This document shows, one piece after another, positions 35,505-45,065 of a DNA stretch of 59,874 bases. Under the pieces are notes generated by a model. That model had not been told where the DNA came from, did not search any database, and saw only the letters and a program-made list of their open reading frames with translations. How positions within the stretch are numbered: position 1 is the first letter of the stretch; each line of letters opens with the position of its first letter. Source of the stretch: Peptacetobacter hominis (lineage in GTDB: Bacteria > Bacillota > Clostridia > Peptostreptococcales > Peptostreptococcaceae); contig NZ_SGJB01000017.1 in assembly GCF_006861675.1 (NCBI RefSeq), forward strand, positions 1 through 59,874. The letters run 5' to 3'. The translations under genes and the position numbers were made by a program.

Positions 35505-35933
35505 ATGAGAGAGGAAGTAAGTGCCGGCGGTGTAGTACTGTTCGGAAATGCTGTCCTCCTGCTTAAAAAATTCAATGGAGACTGGGTTTTACCAAAAGGA
35601 AAGGTTGAGCCCGGAGAAAGTCATCAGCAGGCTGCATTGAGAGAAGTGGGAGAAGAAAGTGGAGTAAAAGCAGATATAGAAAAATATCTTGGTGAGATAC
35701 ATTATACATTCAAAGAAAACTGGGATGAAAACAGAACTGTTCACAAAACTGTATTCTGGTATCTTATGAATGCAAGAAATATGGAAACTCTTCCACAGAA
35801 GGAAGAGGGATTCGTGGATGCAAAATTTATACATCTTGATAGAGTTGTAGATATGGCAAGATACGATGATGAGAAGGAGATTATAAAGGTTGCACTTGTT
35901 GAAATACGAAAAAAACTAAAAAATAACAACTAG
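35505..35933 (+). CDS. Nudix hydrolase
   Basis: A 142-residue Nudix enzyme. The box GKVEPGESHQQAALREVGEESGV matches Gx5Ex7REUXEExGU exactly. It cleaves a nucleoside diphosphate linked to another group; the substrate is not evident. AAGGAG precedes the ATG. It sits between yvcK and whiA, which are usually adjacent in Firmicutes, so it looks like an insertion in a conserved unit. Cytosolic. Confidence 0.92.
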   Translation: MREEVSAGGVVLFGNAVLLLKKFNGDWVLPKGKVEPGESHQQAALREVGEESGVKADIEKYLGEIHYTFKENWDENRTVHKTVFWYLMNARNMETLPQKEEGFVDAKFIHLDRVVDMARYDDEKEIIKVALVEIRKKLKNNN

Positions 35934-35956
35934 AAAATGCCGGGTGATATATAGAA

Positions 35957-36913
35957 ATGTCATTTTCAACGGAAACAAAAAATGAACTTACCAGAATAAA
36001 AAATGAGAGTGAATCTGCAGGGGTTTCAGAACTTGCCGGTATTGTAAGACTTTCAGGAAGTATGCAGATATCGGGATTCAGAAAGCTAAATCTTAAGATA
36101 ACAACAGAGTTAAACTCAATAGCAAGAAAGGTTTTTAAGCTTCTTAAATATAATTTCGACATAAACACAGTTATAACAGTAAATAAAAATCAGATGCTTA
36201 AAAGAAATAACAGTTATGTACTTACAGTAAAAAGTGAAATGGGAGCAGAAAAGTTATTAAAAGAACTTGGCATTCTGGAAAAAGGAGAAGGATTTTTTCC
36301 AAAGTCTGAGATATCCAAGGAACTTATAGAAACTGAAGAACAGAAAAGGGCATTTATAAGAGGTGCATTTCTTGGAGGCGGTTCTATAAGCGATCCGGAA
36401 AAAAATTATCATCTTGAATTTGTTACAAACAACAGTGAATTTGCAGAGTCACTTAAAGATCTTATAAATTCATTCGGATTCAACAGTAAAATAGTGCAAA
36501 GAAAAAATAATCATGTAGTCTACATCAAGGAAAGTGAGCAGATATCAGATCTTTTAAACCTTATGGGAGCGTATAATGCACTTTTGAAGCTTCAGAATGT
36601 AAAGGTTGTAAAAGAAATGAGAAATAATGTAAACAGAATTGTAAACTGTGAAACAGCCAATCTTACAAAAGCAGTAAATGCAGCTGTAAAGCAGGTGGAT
36701 AATATAAGAGTCATTGAAAAGACAATAGGAATAAAAAATCTTCCGGAAAATCTTCAGCAGATAGCCCTTATAAGAATAGAAAATGAAGAGCTTACTCTGA
36801 AGGAGCTGGGGGAAATGCTTAATCCTCCTATAGGAAAATCCGGTGTAAACCACAGGCTCAGAAAAATCCAGGAAATAGCCGATGACCTTAGAGAAAAGCA
36901 TAATATAGAATAA
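35957..36913 (+). CDS. whiA: sporulation/division regulator WhiA
   Basis: A 318-residue WhiA. The N-terminal two thirds are the LAGLIDADG-like fold ([24 protein letters not shown]), and the C-terminal HTH has [26 protein letters not shown]. Known members affect division and chromosome segregation. The gene follows yvcK and Nudix in the usual order. The ribosome site is weak (CCGGGTGAT). dnaE follows after 145 bases. Confidence 0.96.
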   Translation: MSFSTETKNELTRIKNESESAGVSELAGIVRLSGSMQISGFRKLNLKITTELNSIARKVFKLLKYNFDINTVITVNKNQMLKRNNSYVLTVKSEMGAEKLLKELGILEKGEGFFPKSEISKELIETEEQKRAFIRGAFLGGGSISDPEKNYHLEFVTNNSEFAESLKDLINSFGFNSKIVQRKNNHVVYIKESEQISDLLNLMGAYNALLKLQNVKVVKEMRNNVNRIVNCETANLTKAVNAAVKQVDNIRVIEKTIGIKNLPENLQQIALIRIENEELTLKELGEMLNPPIGKSGVNHRLRKIQEIADDLREKHNIE

Positions 36914-37058
36914 TAAACTGATATATAGAGGCTTTTTATATAATAAAAAGTCTCTTTTTATTGAAATAAGATAATAACTGGGTATATTTAGAATAATTGA
37001 ACAGAATAACAATATGGTATATCATAAAAATATAGAAATAGAATCGGGAGGTGAATAT

Positions 37059-40000
37059 ATGAAAAAAGAATTTGTACATCTTCATGTTCATACCGAGTAC
37101 AGTCTACTGGATGGTTTCTCCAGAGTCAAAACGCTTGTAAAAAGAGCAAAGGAACTTGGTATGAGCTCTGTTGCTATAACAGACCATGGATGTATGTTTG
37201 GAGTAATCGACTTTTATAAAGAAGCGGTAAAAGAGGGAATAAAGCCAATAATAGGATGCGAAGTTTATACTGCTCCCAGAACCCTATATGATAAAGACCC
37301 AAACTATGATAAATATCAGGGGCATCTGGTTCTTCTTGCAAAAAATATGACGGGATATAAAAACCTTCTGAAGATAGTATCAAAATCATATGTAGATGGA
37401 TTCTATTATAAGCCTAGAACAGATATGGAAGAGCTTAGAAAGCACAGTGACGGTATTATAGCGCTTTCAGCGTGTCTTGCGGGAGATGTTCCAAGAGCTC
37501 TTATGAATGGGAATTATGATAAAGCAAAAAAACTTGCATGTGAGTACAGAGATATATTCGGAAGTGGAAATTATTATCTTGAAATTCAGGATCACGGTAT
37601 ACCGGAGCAGAAAGAGGTAAATGCAAAACTTGTAAAACTTTCAAGAGAACTTGGAATACCACTTGTTGCTACAAATGACGTTCACTATGTAGATAAAGAC
37701 GATGCAAGAATACAGGATATACTTATGTGTCTTCAGATGCAGAAAACTATAGATGATACAAACAGGATGAAATTTCCAAGCGATGAATTCTATCTGAAAT
37801 CGAGAGAGGAAATGGAAAGTCTGTTTCCGGAAGTACAGGAGGCACTGGACAATACGGTTGAGATTGCAGAAAGATGTAATGTCGAATTTGAATTTCATAA
37901 ATATCATATACCAAAATACAATGTTCCGGAAGGTTATACTCCAGAAACATATATGAGACATCTGTGTGAAACAGGACTCAAGGAAAGATATGGAGAAAAT
38001 CCACCAGAGGAATACAGGGAGAGACTTGATTTTGAGCTCAATGTAATTGTAAATATGGGATATGTTGAGTACTTCCTGATAGTATGGGATTTTATAAACT
38101 TTGCAAAAAGCAATGGAATAATGGTCGGTCCGGGTAGAGGAAGTGCAGCAGGTTCGATAGTTGCATATACTCTAAAAATAACGGATATAGATCCTATGAA
38201 GTATAGCCTTCTTTTTGAGAGATTTCTGAATCCTGAAAGAATATCGATGCCCGATATAGATATAGACTTCTGTTACGAAAGACGTGAGGAAGTTATAGAT
38301 TATGTAAAAAGAAAGTATGGAGAGGACCATGTAGCACAGATTATAACATTTGGTACAATGGGGGCAAAAATCGCAGTAAGAGATGTTGCGAGAGTGCTTA
38401 ATATTTCATATAACAAAGCTGATAGAATAGCAAAGGAAATTCCTTTTGCACTTGGAATGACTATAGACAAAGCTATGGATACAAATCCGGCACTTAAGGA
38501 ATTATATGAATCAGACAGAGAGACAAAGGAAGTAATAGATGTTTCAAAGAGACTTGAGGGTACGCTGAGACATGCCTCAACACATGCTGCAGGTGTGGTT
38601 ATAGCAGGAAAGCCTGTAGACGAGTATGTTCCACTTTATAAGCATCAGGATTCCATAACCACTCAGTTTACGATGAATACGCTTGAGGAACTTGGACTTC
38701 TGAAGATGGACTTCCTTGGACTGAGAACTCTGACAGTAATCAGAGATGCACTTGACCTTATAGAAAAAAACAGAAAAATAAAAGGATATACGGAAAAAAT
38801 CGACTTTTCAAAAATGGAATACGACGATGAAAAGGTATTTGAACTTCTTTCTTCTGGTAATACACTTGGAGTATTCCAGCTTGAAAGTGGAGGTATGAGA
38901 AACTTTATGAAGCAGCTTAAACCGAGCAACTTCGAGGATATAGTGGCCGGTATCTCACTTTTCAGACCGGGTCCAATGGATTCCATACCTAAATATATAG
39001 AAAACAAAAATAATCCGGAAAAGATAGAGTATATACACGAAAAACTGAAGCCTATAATGGACGTAACATATGGATGTCTGGTATATCAGGAACAGGTTAT
39101 GCAGGTCGTAAGGGATCTTGCGGGATACAGCTACGGACGAAGCGACCTTGTAAGAAGAGCCATGAGTAAAAAGAAAATGGATGTCATGGAAGAGGAAAGA
39201 CAGTATTTTATACATGGGAAAATTGACGATGACGGAAATATAGAAATTCCGGGATGTATAAGAAATGGTGTTCCTGAAGAAGAGGCAAATCAGATATTTG
39301 ATGACATGATAGACTTTGCAAGATACGCATTCAATAAATCGCATGCTGCGGCATATGGTGTGCTTGCGTATCAGACAGCATATCTGAAGGTTCACTATCC
39401 GGTTGAATTTATGGCAGCCCTTATAACGAGTATAATGGGAAATACAGACAAAGTAGTAGAATATATAAGGGAATGTAATGCACTTGGAATAGAAGTTGAA
39501 GCACCGGATATAAATAAAAGTTTTGCAAAATTCTCTGTTGAAGGTGACAGAATAAGATTTGGACTTGCCGCAGTAAAAAATGTCGGAATGAATGTTATAG
39601 AAAATATAACAGCCGAAAGAGAAAGAAACGGTGAATTCAAAGATTTCATAGATTTTGCGCAAAGACTTGATTCAAAGGACTCAAATAAAAGGGTAATTGA
39701 AAGTCTTATAAAATGTGGCTCATTTGACAATATAAGTGAAAATAGAGCAACTCTTATGGCTGGATATGAGGAAGTGCTTGAAAGTATATCTTCAGATAGA
39801 AAGAAAAATGTTGCGGGACAGATATCCCTGTTTGATGCATTTTCAGCTGAAGAAGATACTAAATCGGACTTTTCTGATATGACAAAGATGACTGTTATGA
39901 GAGAGTTTGATGAAAAGGAAAAACTCAACATGGAAAAGGAAGTTCTTGGAATGTATGTAAGCGGTCATCCACTCGCTGAATACCGGGGAAAACTGAAAAA

Positions 40001-40625
40001 TAGTACAAGCATAGATATGGGAAAACTTAATGAACTCAAATCAGATGAGGATATTTCAAAATATATGGAGCTCGATGAGACAGAAGCCATAATCGGTGGA
40101 ATGGTCATAGGAAAAAGAGTTATGACCACAAAACGAAATGAAATAATGGCATTTATTACAGTAGAGGATTTATATGGAGCAATGGAGGTAGTAGTATTTC
40201 CTAAAGTGCTTCAGAAGTACAATATCCTTTTGAATGAAGACTGTATTGTTCTGATAAGGGGAACTTTTAATATAAGTGAAAATGATGAACCGAAACTTAT
40301 AGCCAGAGAAGTGAAGGATATAAATGATGTATCCGGATTTGAACTTAAATCAGAAAAGAAAAGAAAGTACGCAGACAAGAAAACTCAGAAAAAACTGTGT
40401 ATAAAAACTAAATCCATAAAAGATCAGGATATACTGATGAATATTTTCTCCGTGTGTAGAAGATATTCGGGTTATGATATTGTATCTATTATTCCGGAAG
40501 ATGAAAATGGAGATTCAGAAAATAAATCGGAATATAAGGTACCGGGACTTTATGTGGTTTCTACAGATAGTCTAATTTCTGATCTTGAAAAATTGAACTG
40601 TGTATCATCTGTATATGTAGAATAA
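37059..40625 (+). CDS. dnaE: DNA polymerase III alpha subunit (DnaE)
   Basis: A 1188-residue replicative polymerase. An N-terminal PHP domain (FVHLHVHTEYSLLDG, AITDHGCMFG), polymerase core with GPGRGSAAGSIVAY and MPDIDIDFCYERR (catalytic Asp), and late HhH and OB-fold regions are seen. ATG 37059 follows CGGGAGGTG; ATG 37014 is upstream without a site. The length is usual for DnaE1. Its neighbour whiA is as in clostridia, but pfkA, often adjacent there, lies about 15.5 kb away here. Stand-alone transcript likely. Confidence 0.97.
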   Translation: MKKEFVHLHVHTEYSLLDGFSRVKTLVKRAKELGMSSVAITDHGCMFGVIDFYKEAVKEGIKPIIGCEVYTAPRTLYDKDPNYDKYQGHLVLLAKNMTGYKNLLKIVSKSYVDGFYYKPRTDMEELRKHSDGIIALSACLAGDVPRALMNGNYDKAKKLACEYRDIFGSGNYYLEIQDHGIPEQKEVNAKLVKLSRELGIPLVATNDVHYVDKDDARIQDILMCLQMQKTIDDTNRMKFPSDEFYLKSREEMESLFPEVQEALDNTVEIAERCNVEFEFHKYHIPKYNVPEGYTPETYMRHLCETGLKERYGENPPEEYRERLDFELNVIVNMGYVEYFLIVWDFINFAKSNGIMVGPGRGSAAGSIVAYTLKITDIDPMKYSLLFERFLNPERISMPDIDIDFCYERREEVIDYVKRKYGEDHVAQIITFGTMGAKIAVRDVARVLNISYNKADRIAKEIPFALGMTIDKAMDTNPALKELYESDRETKEVIDVSKRLEGTLRHASTHAAGVVIAGKPVDEYVPLYKHQDSITTQFTMNTLEELGLLKMDFLGLRTLTVIRDALDLIEKNRKIKGYTEKIDFSKMEYDDEKVFELLSSGNTLGVFQLESGGMRNFMKQLKPSNFEDIVAGISLFRPGPMDSIPKYIENKNNPEKIEYIHEKLKPIMDVTYGCLVYQEQVMQVVRDLAGYSYGRSDLVRRAMSKKKMDVMEEERQYFIHGKIDDDGNIEIPGCIRNGVPEEEANQIFDDMIDFARYAFNKSHAAAYGVLAYQTAYLKVHYPVEFMAALITSIMGNTDKVVEYIRECNALGIEVEAPDINKSFAKFSVEGDRIRFGLAAVKNVGMNVIENITAERERNGEFKDFIDFAQRLDSKDSNKRVIESLIKCGSFDNISENRATLMAGYEEVLESISSDRKKNVAGQISLFDAFSAEEDTKSDFSDMTKMTVMREFDEKEKLNMEKEVLGMYVSGHPLAEYRGKLKNSTSIDMGKLNELKSDEDISKYMELDETEAIIGGMVIGKRVMTTKRNEIMAFITVEDLYGAMEVVVFPKVLQKYNILLNEDCIVLIRGTFNISENDEPKLIAREVKDINDVSGFELKSEKKRKYADKKTQKKLCIKTKSIKDQDILMNIFSVCRRYSGYDIVSIIPEDENGDSENKSEYKVPGLYVVSTDSLISDLEKLNCVSSVYVE

Positions 40626-40629
40626 ACAG

Positions 40630-40659
40630 AAAGGCCGCCCGGGTAAGAGGCGGCCTTTA
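40630..40659 (+). terminator. hairpin after dnaE
   Basis: AAAGGCCGCC pairs with GGCGGCCTTT around CGGGTAAGA, a GC-rich stem. It is followed by ACTACAG, with no real U-tract, so termination may be incomplete. Confidence 0.55.
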
Positions 40660-40968
40660 CTACAGATTGATAAATTTAAATTAGAGGATAATTTAAATTC
40701 CATCTAAAAAAAGTGGTTTGTGGTAAATTTAATTGATAAACTTACACATTTATATTAGGTATTGAGTTTATACCTATATTATATTAAAAAAAAGACAATA
40801 TGTAAATCTTTTTAAAACAAGTTTTCTTTGCTAAAATAATTAGATTGGCAAAATAAAACTTGTTTTAATAAGCAAAAACTTATGTTATCTAGATAACATA
40901 AGTGATATTTGTACAAAGGAGTGTATACACTTTAAAAACTTTGTTTTTTTATTAACGTAAAATTAATA
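40660..40968. other. noncoding region with three palindromes
   Basis: No coding sequence is supported here. A long imperfect inverted repeat (TTAAAACAAGTTTT near 40812-40831 with its complement near 40849-40868), a perfect 26-base palindrome at 40878-40903 (ACTTATGTTATCT and its complement), and a 12-base perfect palindrome AGTGTATACACT at 40920-40931 lie in a row. An AAAGGAG follows but has no gene. It could be a regulatory cluster or a remnant of a lost gene or mobile element. Confidence 0.45.
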
Positions 40969-41008
40969 AAAAAAGAGTATATCATGTGAAAACGATATAC
41001 TCTTTTTA
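40969..41008 (-). terminator. terminator of the DMT transporter gene
   Basis: AAAAAAGAGTATATC (40969-40983) pairs with GATATACTCTTTTT (40994-41007). On the minus strand this hairpin follows the DMT gene and ends in a T run. Confidence 0.88.
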
Positions 41009-41015
41009 ATATTAA

Positions 41016-41918
41016 CTAAAGATTTATAATAACCATACTTACTATTGTAAGACCAGCTGCAAACAGCTCTTTTTTTGTAAGTCTCTCTTTGAATAAGATA
41101 TAACTCATTGCCATTATAAATACTACTCCACCGGCACTGTACATAGGGTATACAACTGCTGCTTCAAGAGATTTAAGAGAATCTATAAGGAAGAATGAAG
41201 CGAACATATTAGGTATACCAGCACAAAGTCCTATAAAACATCCAAAAAGATTTATTCCCTTGTCTCTGTTTTTTACAAGTAGAGATAAACTGAATATAGT
41301 TGCTGAAAGGAAAACTATAAGTAAAAACAGATTTTTATATTCTACAAGAGCGTATTTCTGGAATACCTTATTCATAAAATCTGCAGTTCCATAAAGCACA
41401 CAAAGTATAAGGAGTATAGGTCTGAATGCAGATTCTTTTATATTTGCAGGGTTTACGTTTACTATAACTATAGATGCAAATGAAAGTATTATACCAAGCC
41501 ATTTTATAGCGGATGGAATTTCATTCCATATAAATATTGAAAATATCATAGGTATAAGTATACCCATTTTAGAAAACATTCCTGAAAGACTGGCACCACA
41601 TTCGCTTATAGATTTCTGGTATATTATGAAACTTACAAAGAATAAAAGTCCAGTTATAATACCAAGAACTATAGATGCTCCGATACTTCCAAGTGGAGTT
41701 AGATTTCCTCCGAAGTTTCCGGCTGTTGCACTCCAAAGTCCATCAAGTGAAGATGGAAGTGTAAGTTCTGAACTGAAAAATACAACAGATGAAATTATAA
41801 ATGCTGTAAGATAGTTGATAGTAGTAACAAGGTATCTATTGCAGTTTTTCATTTCACTTACTTTGAAAACAAGGGCAATAGATCCACTGCATATGATTGC
41901 AAGTAATAAGTAAAACAT
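41016..41918 (-). CDS. EamA/DMT-superfamily transporter
   Basis: A 300-residue membrane protein with about ten helices and an internal repeat of the EamA type (KMGILIPMIFSIFIWNEIPSAIKWLGIILSFASIVIV and the later AAVVYPMYSAGGVVFIMAMSYILFKERLTKKE). DMT proteins export or import small metabolites; the substrate cannot be told. Upstream GGGAGGAATC precedes the start. It stands alone on the minus strand at the beginning of the accessory block between dnaE and pfkA. Confidence 0.85.
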   Translation of the reverse strand: MFYLLLAIICSGSIALVFKVSEMKNCNRYLVTTINYLTAFIISSVVFFSSELTLPSSLDGLWSATAGNFGGNLTPLGSIGASIVLGIITGLLFFVSFIIYQKSISECGASLSGMFSKMGILIPMIFSIFIWNEIPSAIKWLGIILSFASIVIVNVNPANIKESAFRPILLILCVLYGTADFMNKVFQKYALVEYKNLFLLIVFLSATIFSLSLLVKNRDKGINLFGCFIGLCAGIPNMFASFFLIDSLKSLEAAVVYPMYSAGGVVFIMAMSYILFKERLTKKELFAAGLTIVSMVIINL

Positions 41919-42091
41919 TGATTCCTCCCGAATAATAAATTTTATATATTATATAATCATACACACTATTATACAGACTTTTTATATTATTTTCTATATA
42001 AACATTCAGATAATCTCATAAATTTATATAAATGATATTTTTATATATGATAAAATAGAACTATTAAAACATGAAAATACGAGGGAGAATA

Positions 42092-43543
42092 ATGTTTACA
42101 GGAAAATATGAAGTAGAGTATATAGATAACGAAGAAGAACTGTACTGGATAAAGGATTCTTCGATATCAAATAAATCTGATGATGGAATATATCCTAAAA
42201 ATATAACAAATGTAGGAAATGGAAAAAGTGTTATAGTATACAGAGTTTCTGAAGATGGAAACAAAACTGCTGTTGCAAGGCTTGCCTGCATAGATTATGA
42301 AAAACTTGAAACCATGTTTCTTGAGGGAAAAGAAATAAATCTTAACTATGCATATATAGACTGTTTTTCATGGTATAGAAATATAAAAAATTACAGGGAA
42401 TCAGAAACAGTTGAATTTGATTCATTTCAGGCATGCTGCTCATTGTGGGTAGGAAGTGATACAAAAAATACAAGAGTGGACTTCTGGAAAATGAGAGTGA
42501 AAAATGGAAATATGAGTTTTACTGATTCTGTATTTTATAAGATAGATATAAATATAGCTACAGTATATATTCCAGATGGAAGAATGAGATTTGAAGAATG
42601 CAGTTTTTATAATTCAGAAGTGAATATAAGTAATGTAATATGTAGAACAAGAGAAAAGCTTCTTGAGACGATAACATTTGCAAGAAGTGTATTTAAAAAT
42701 TCAGACCTTATAATAACAATGATAAGAAGCAATATAAGCATATCTCTTTTGTGTCTGAAAATGACGGGTGGAAGTGTGAGACTTGAGTTCGTGATGAATA
42801 TGGATGAACTTGTAATATTCGGAGCGGATATAGAAAACATGCAGATAAATCACAGCAAAATAGAGGATTTTAACCTTCAGCATACATCAGTAAGAAATAT
42901 AAAACTGAAAAAATGTAAACTATATGGACATTGTGAAATGAAATTTACCGCATCAAAGAAGATAGAAATCATCGACTGCAGTGTGAATAGTATACTTCAT
43001 CTGGATGCCGGGGATGGTATAGAAAAGTTCAGTATAGAGGGAATGATAAACAACGGTAGAATTGAATTTATAAATACAGACAAAATAATAGATGTAATGA
43101 AGAAAAATAAAGACAGTTCCCAGTTTCTTGTGATGAAGGAAAATTTTAAACTTCTTGGACAGAACCGCGAAGAAGATATATGTTATCTGGAATATAGAAG
43201 GCTGGAGAACAAAAATATCAAGGGCAGCAAGAGAATTGTAGATTCAATAGTCGGAATAACAAGTGGATATGGAACAAAACCTCAATGGATGTTAATTACA
43301 GTTCTGTTGAGTATTGTAGCATTTGCGACTGTTTACTATACAGTACCATATATAAGTTTTGGACATGCAAAAACATATATAGATTATCTATATGTAAGTG
43401 GAATAACCTATTTTACAGTAGGATACGGGGATATTACACCGCTAAACAGCCTTACAAAGCTGGTGGTTCTTCTGGAATCATTTGTCGGTATTTCTTCCAT
43501 GAGTTATCTGCTGGTAGTACTTTCAAGAAAAATAATAAGATAA
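42092..43543 (+). CDS. potassium-channel-like protein with N-terminal beta-helix-like region
   Basis: A 483-residue protein. The last 85 residues form a two-TM channel pore: a helix (WMLITVLLSIVAFATVYYTV), the selectivity filter TVGYGD at 442-447, then a second helix (LVVLLESFVGISSMSYLLVVL). The first 370 residues have no membrane helix and a repeated pattern of short hydrophobic strands with Cys/Ser/Asn (for example FNLQHTSVRNIKLKKCKLYG), suggesting a pentapeptide-repeat or right-handed beta-helix domain. ATG 42092 follows GAGGGAGA; the ATG 21 bases upstream has no site. Four subunits would form a pore with a cytoplasmic domain of unknown ligand. Confidence 0.8.
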   Translation: MFTGKYEVEYIDNEEELYWIKDSSISNKSDDGIYPKNITNVGNGKSVIVYRVSEDGNKTAVARLACIDYEKLETMFLEGKEINLNYAYIDCFSWYRNIKNYRESETVEFDSFQACCSLWVGSDTKNTRVDFWKMRVKNGNMSFTDSVFYKIDINIATVYIPDGRMRFEECSFYNSEVNISNVICRTREKLLETITFARSVFKNSDLIITMIRSNISISLLCLKMTGGSVRLEFVMNMDELVIFGADIENMQINHSKIEDFNLQHTSVRNIKLKKCKLYGHCEMKFTASKKIEIIDCSVNSILHLDAGDGIEKFSIEGMINNGRIEFINTDKIIDVMKKNKDSSQFLVMKENFKLLGQNREEDICYLEYRRLENKNIKGSKRIVDSIVGITSGYGTKPQWMLITVLLSIVAFATVYYTVPYISFGHAKTYIDYLYVSGITYFTVGYGDITPLNSLTKLVVLLESFVGISSMSYLLVVLSRKIIR

Positions 43544-43563
43544 AAAGGAGCCTTCTGGCTCCT
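43541..43563 (-). terminator. terminator of the MazG-like gene
   Basis: AGGAGCC (43546-43552) pairs with GGCTCCT (43557-43563) around TTCT. On the minus strand it is followed by a T run, so it ends the MazG-like gene; it also overlaps the end of the channel gene region. Confidence 0.75.
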
Positions 43564-43870
43564 ATAATACTTTTTTGAGAACTATATTTTTTTCAAATCC
43601 ACCTCTTACAGATTTTCTTTCTTCTCTTCTTGCAAGAAGTTCCTCTTCTGTATAGCCGTATTTTGAAGCTATTGCAAATACAACTTCAAGCACATCGCAT
43701 GCCTCATCGACATTTTTACAGTCTATAAGTTCCTGACTTTCCTCGCGAAGTTTATCATAAAGATACTCAAGTGCTGAGAAATCATCGACTGTTTCAAATT
43801 CACATTTTGTTCCGCCTGATTCTATAATCTGAGGGATGTTGTCCCTTACAAGTTTATCGTATTCAATCAT
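43562..43870 (-). CDS. MazG-like NTP pyrophosphohydrolase
   Basis: A 102-residue all-alpha protein of the MazG/PRA-PH-like type. YDKLVRDNIPQII is the family N-terminus, and LREESQELIDC followed by EACDVLEVVFAIA carries the ExxE...ExxD metal-binding pattern. Such enzymes cleave non-canonical nucleoside triphosphates. AGGAGGATTTTAT precedes the start. Convergent with the channel gene. Confidence 0.85.
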   Translation of the reverse strand: MIEYDKLVRDNIPQIIESGGTKCEFETVDDFSALEYLYDKLREESQELIDCKNVDEACDVLEVVFAIASKYGYTEEELLARREERKSVRGGFEKNIVLKKVL

Positions 43871-44004
43871 AATAAAATCCTCCTGTATTTATAATCAGAT
43901 TATACGCTTGTTTTATACAGTCTGTCAAAGTATGAAAATGAGATTATTCTGGAAAAATATTATAGAAAATAGAAATATAAACGTTGTAATAAATAGCAAA
44001 TAAC

Positions 44005-44023
44005 GATAATGATATTTGTCATA
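44005..44023. promoter_or_regulatory. Fur-box-like site upstream of the NlpA-type importer
   Basis: GATAATGATATTTGTCATA matches the classical Fur consensus at about 13 of 19 positions, the first nine exactly. It lies about 70 bases before the ATPase gene. A TATAAT at 44031-44036 is close by, so a repressor there would block RNA polymerase. Confidence 0.35.
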
Positions 44024-44090
44024 ACTGTAATATAATTTAGATGTAATCCCAAATTATATTTAAGAGATAATTTATTTGGAGGAAATAATA

Positions 44091-45065
44091 ATGATAGAAA
44101 TAAAAAACTTAAATAAATTTTATGGAGAAAAGCAAATATTGAAAAATATAAATCTAACAATAGAAGATGGAGAAATAATAGGTATAATAGGTGAAAGTGG
44201 TGCAGGAAAATCAACATTATTAAACTGTTTAAATAGGCTTGAAGATTTTGAAGAAGGAAGTGTTTTAATAGATGGAAAAGAAATAAAATATTTAAATTAT
44301 AATCAACTGAAAGGAATTAGAAAAAATATAGGAATGATATTTCAAGGGTTTTCTCTTATCAATAGAAAAAGTATTTATAAAAATATAGCAATGCCAATGG
44401 AATGTTGGGGTTATAAACCTGATGAAATAGATATGAAAATTTTAGAGGTATCTAAATTAGTGGGGTTGGAAGATAAATTGAAGTGTAAACCTAAAGAATT
44501 AAGTGGTGGACAAAAGCAGAGGGTTGCAATAGCTAGAGCATTGACACAAAATCCAAAAATATTATTATGTGATGAGTGTACTTCTGCCTTAGATCCAGCT
44601 AATACAAAGTCAATATTGAACTTACTAAAATCTCTTAGAGAAAAATTAAATATAACAATAGTTATAGTTACACATGAAATGTCTGTAATACAAAATATTT
44701 GTGATAGAGTTGCAATAATAAAAGATGGTAAATTGGTACAAGTTGAACAAGTAGATAAAGCATTTATAAACAAATCAGAATATTTAAAGGAGTTATTAGG
44801 AGAACAAAATATTGAGGCTGATGAAAATTATGAAAATATAATTATATCATCTTTATATAATGAAAATAATAAAGATATAATATATCAACTTAATAAACAT
44901 ATTAAATCAAAATATATTATAAAAGCAGCAGAATTTATAAATACATCGAAGGGTAGAATATTTAAATATAATATAGATTTATCTGAAGATGATTTAGAAA
45001 CAGTAATAGAGTATTTGGATAGAAATAATATAAATTATTTTCATATAGATAGAGGTGAAGAATAA
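44091..45065 (+). CDS. MetN-like ABC importer ATPase
   Basis: A 324-residue ATPase of the MetN type. Walker A is GESGAGKST, signature LSGGQKQRVAIARAL, Walker B ILLCDECTSALDP and switch His VTHEMSV. The C-terminal 90 residues resemble the NIL regulatory domain that binds methionine in MetN, but they are divergent. GGAGG lies before ATG 44091; the ATG at 44076 overlaps the site region. The stop overlaps the next start (TAATG). Gln is mostly CAA and Leu TTA, unlike core genes, suggesting transfer. The substrate may be methionine or another small ligand. Confidence 0.85.
   Translation: MIEIKNLNKFYGEKQILKNINLTIEDGEIIGIIGESGAGKSTLLNCLNRLEDFEEGSVLIDGKEIKYLNYNQLKGIRKNIGMIFQGFSLINRKSIYKNIAMPMECWGYKPDEIDMKILEVSKLVGLEDKLKCKPKELSGGQKQRVAIARALTQNPKILLCDECTSALDPANTKSILNLLKSLREKLNITIVIVTHEMSVIQNICDRVAIIKDGKLVQVEQVDKAFINKSEYLKELLGEQNIEADENYENIIISSLYNENNKDIIYQLNKHIKSKYIIKAAEFINTSKGRIFKYNIDLSEDDLETVIEYLDRNNINYFHIDRGEE

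Noticed and set aside
38955..39662. 235-codon antisense frame in dnaE
   Set aside because: It mirrors the codons of dnaE, has no ribosome site and no family pattern.
40630..40659. Strong terminator after dnaE
   Set aside because: The stem is good but a U-tract is missing, so it is listed only with moderate confidence.
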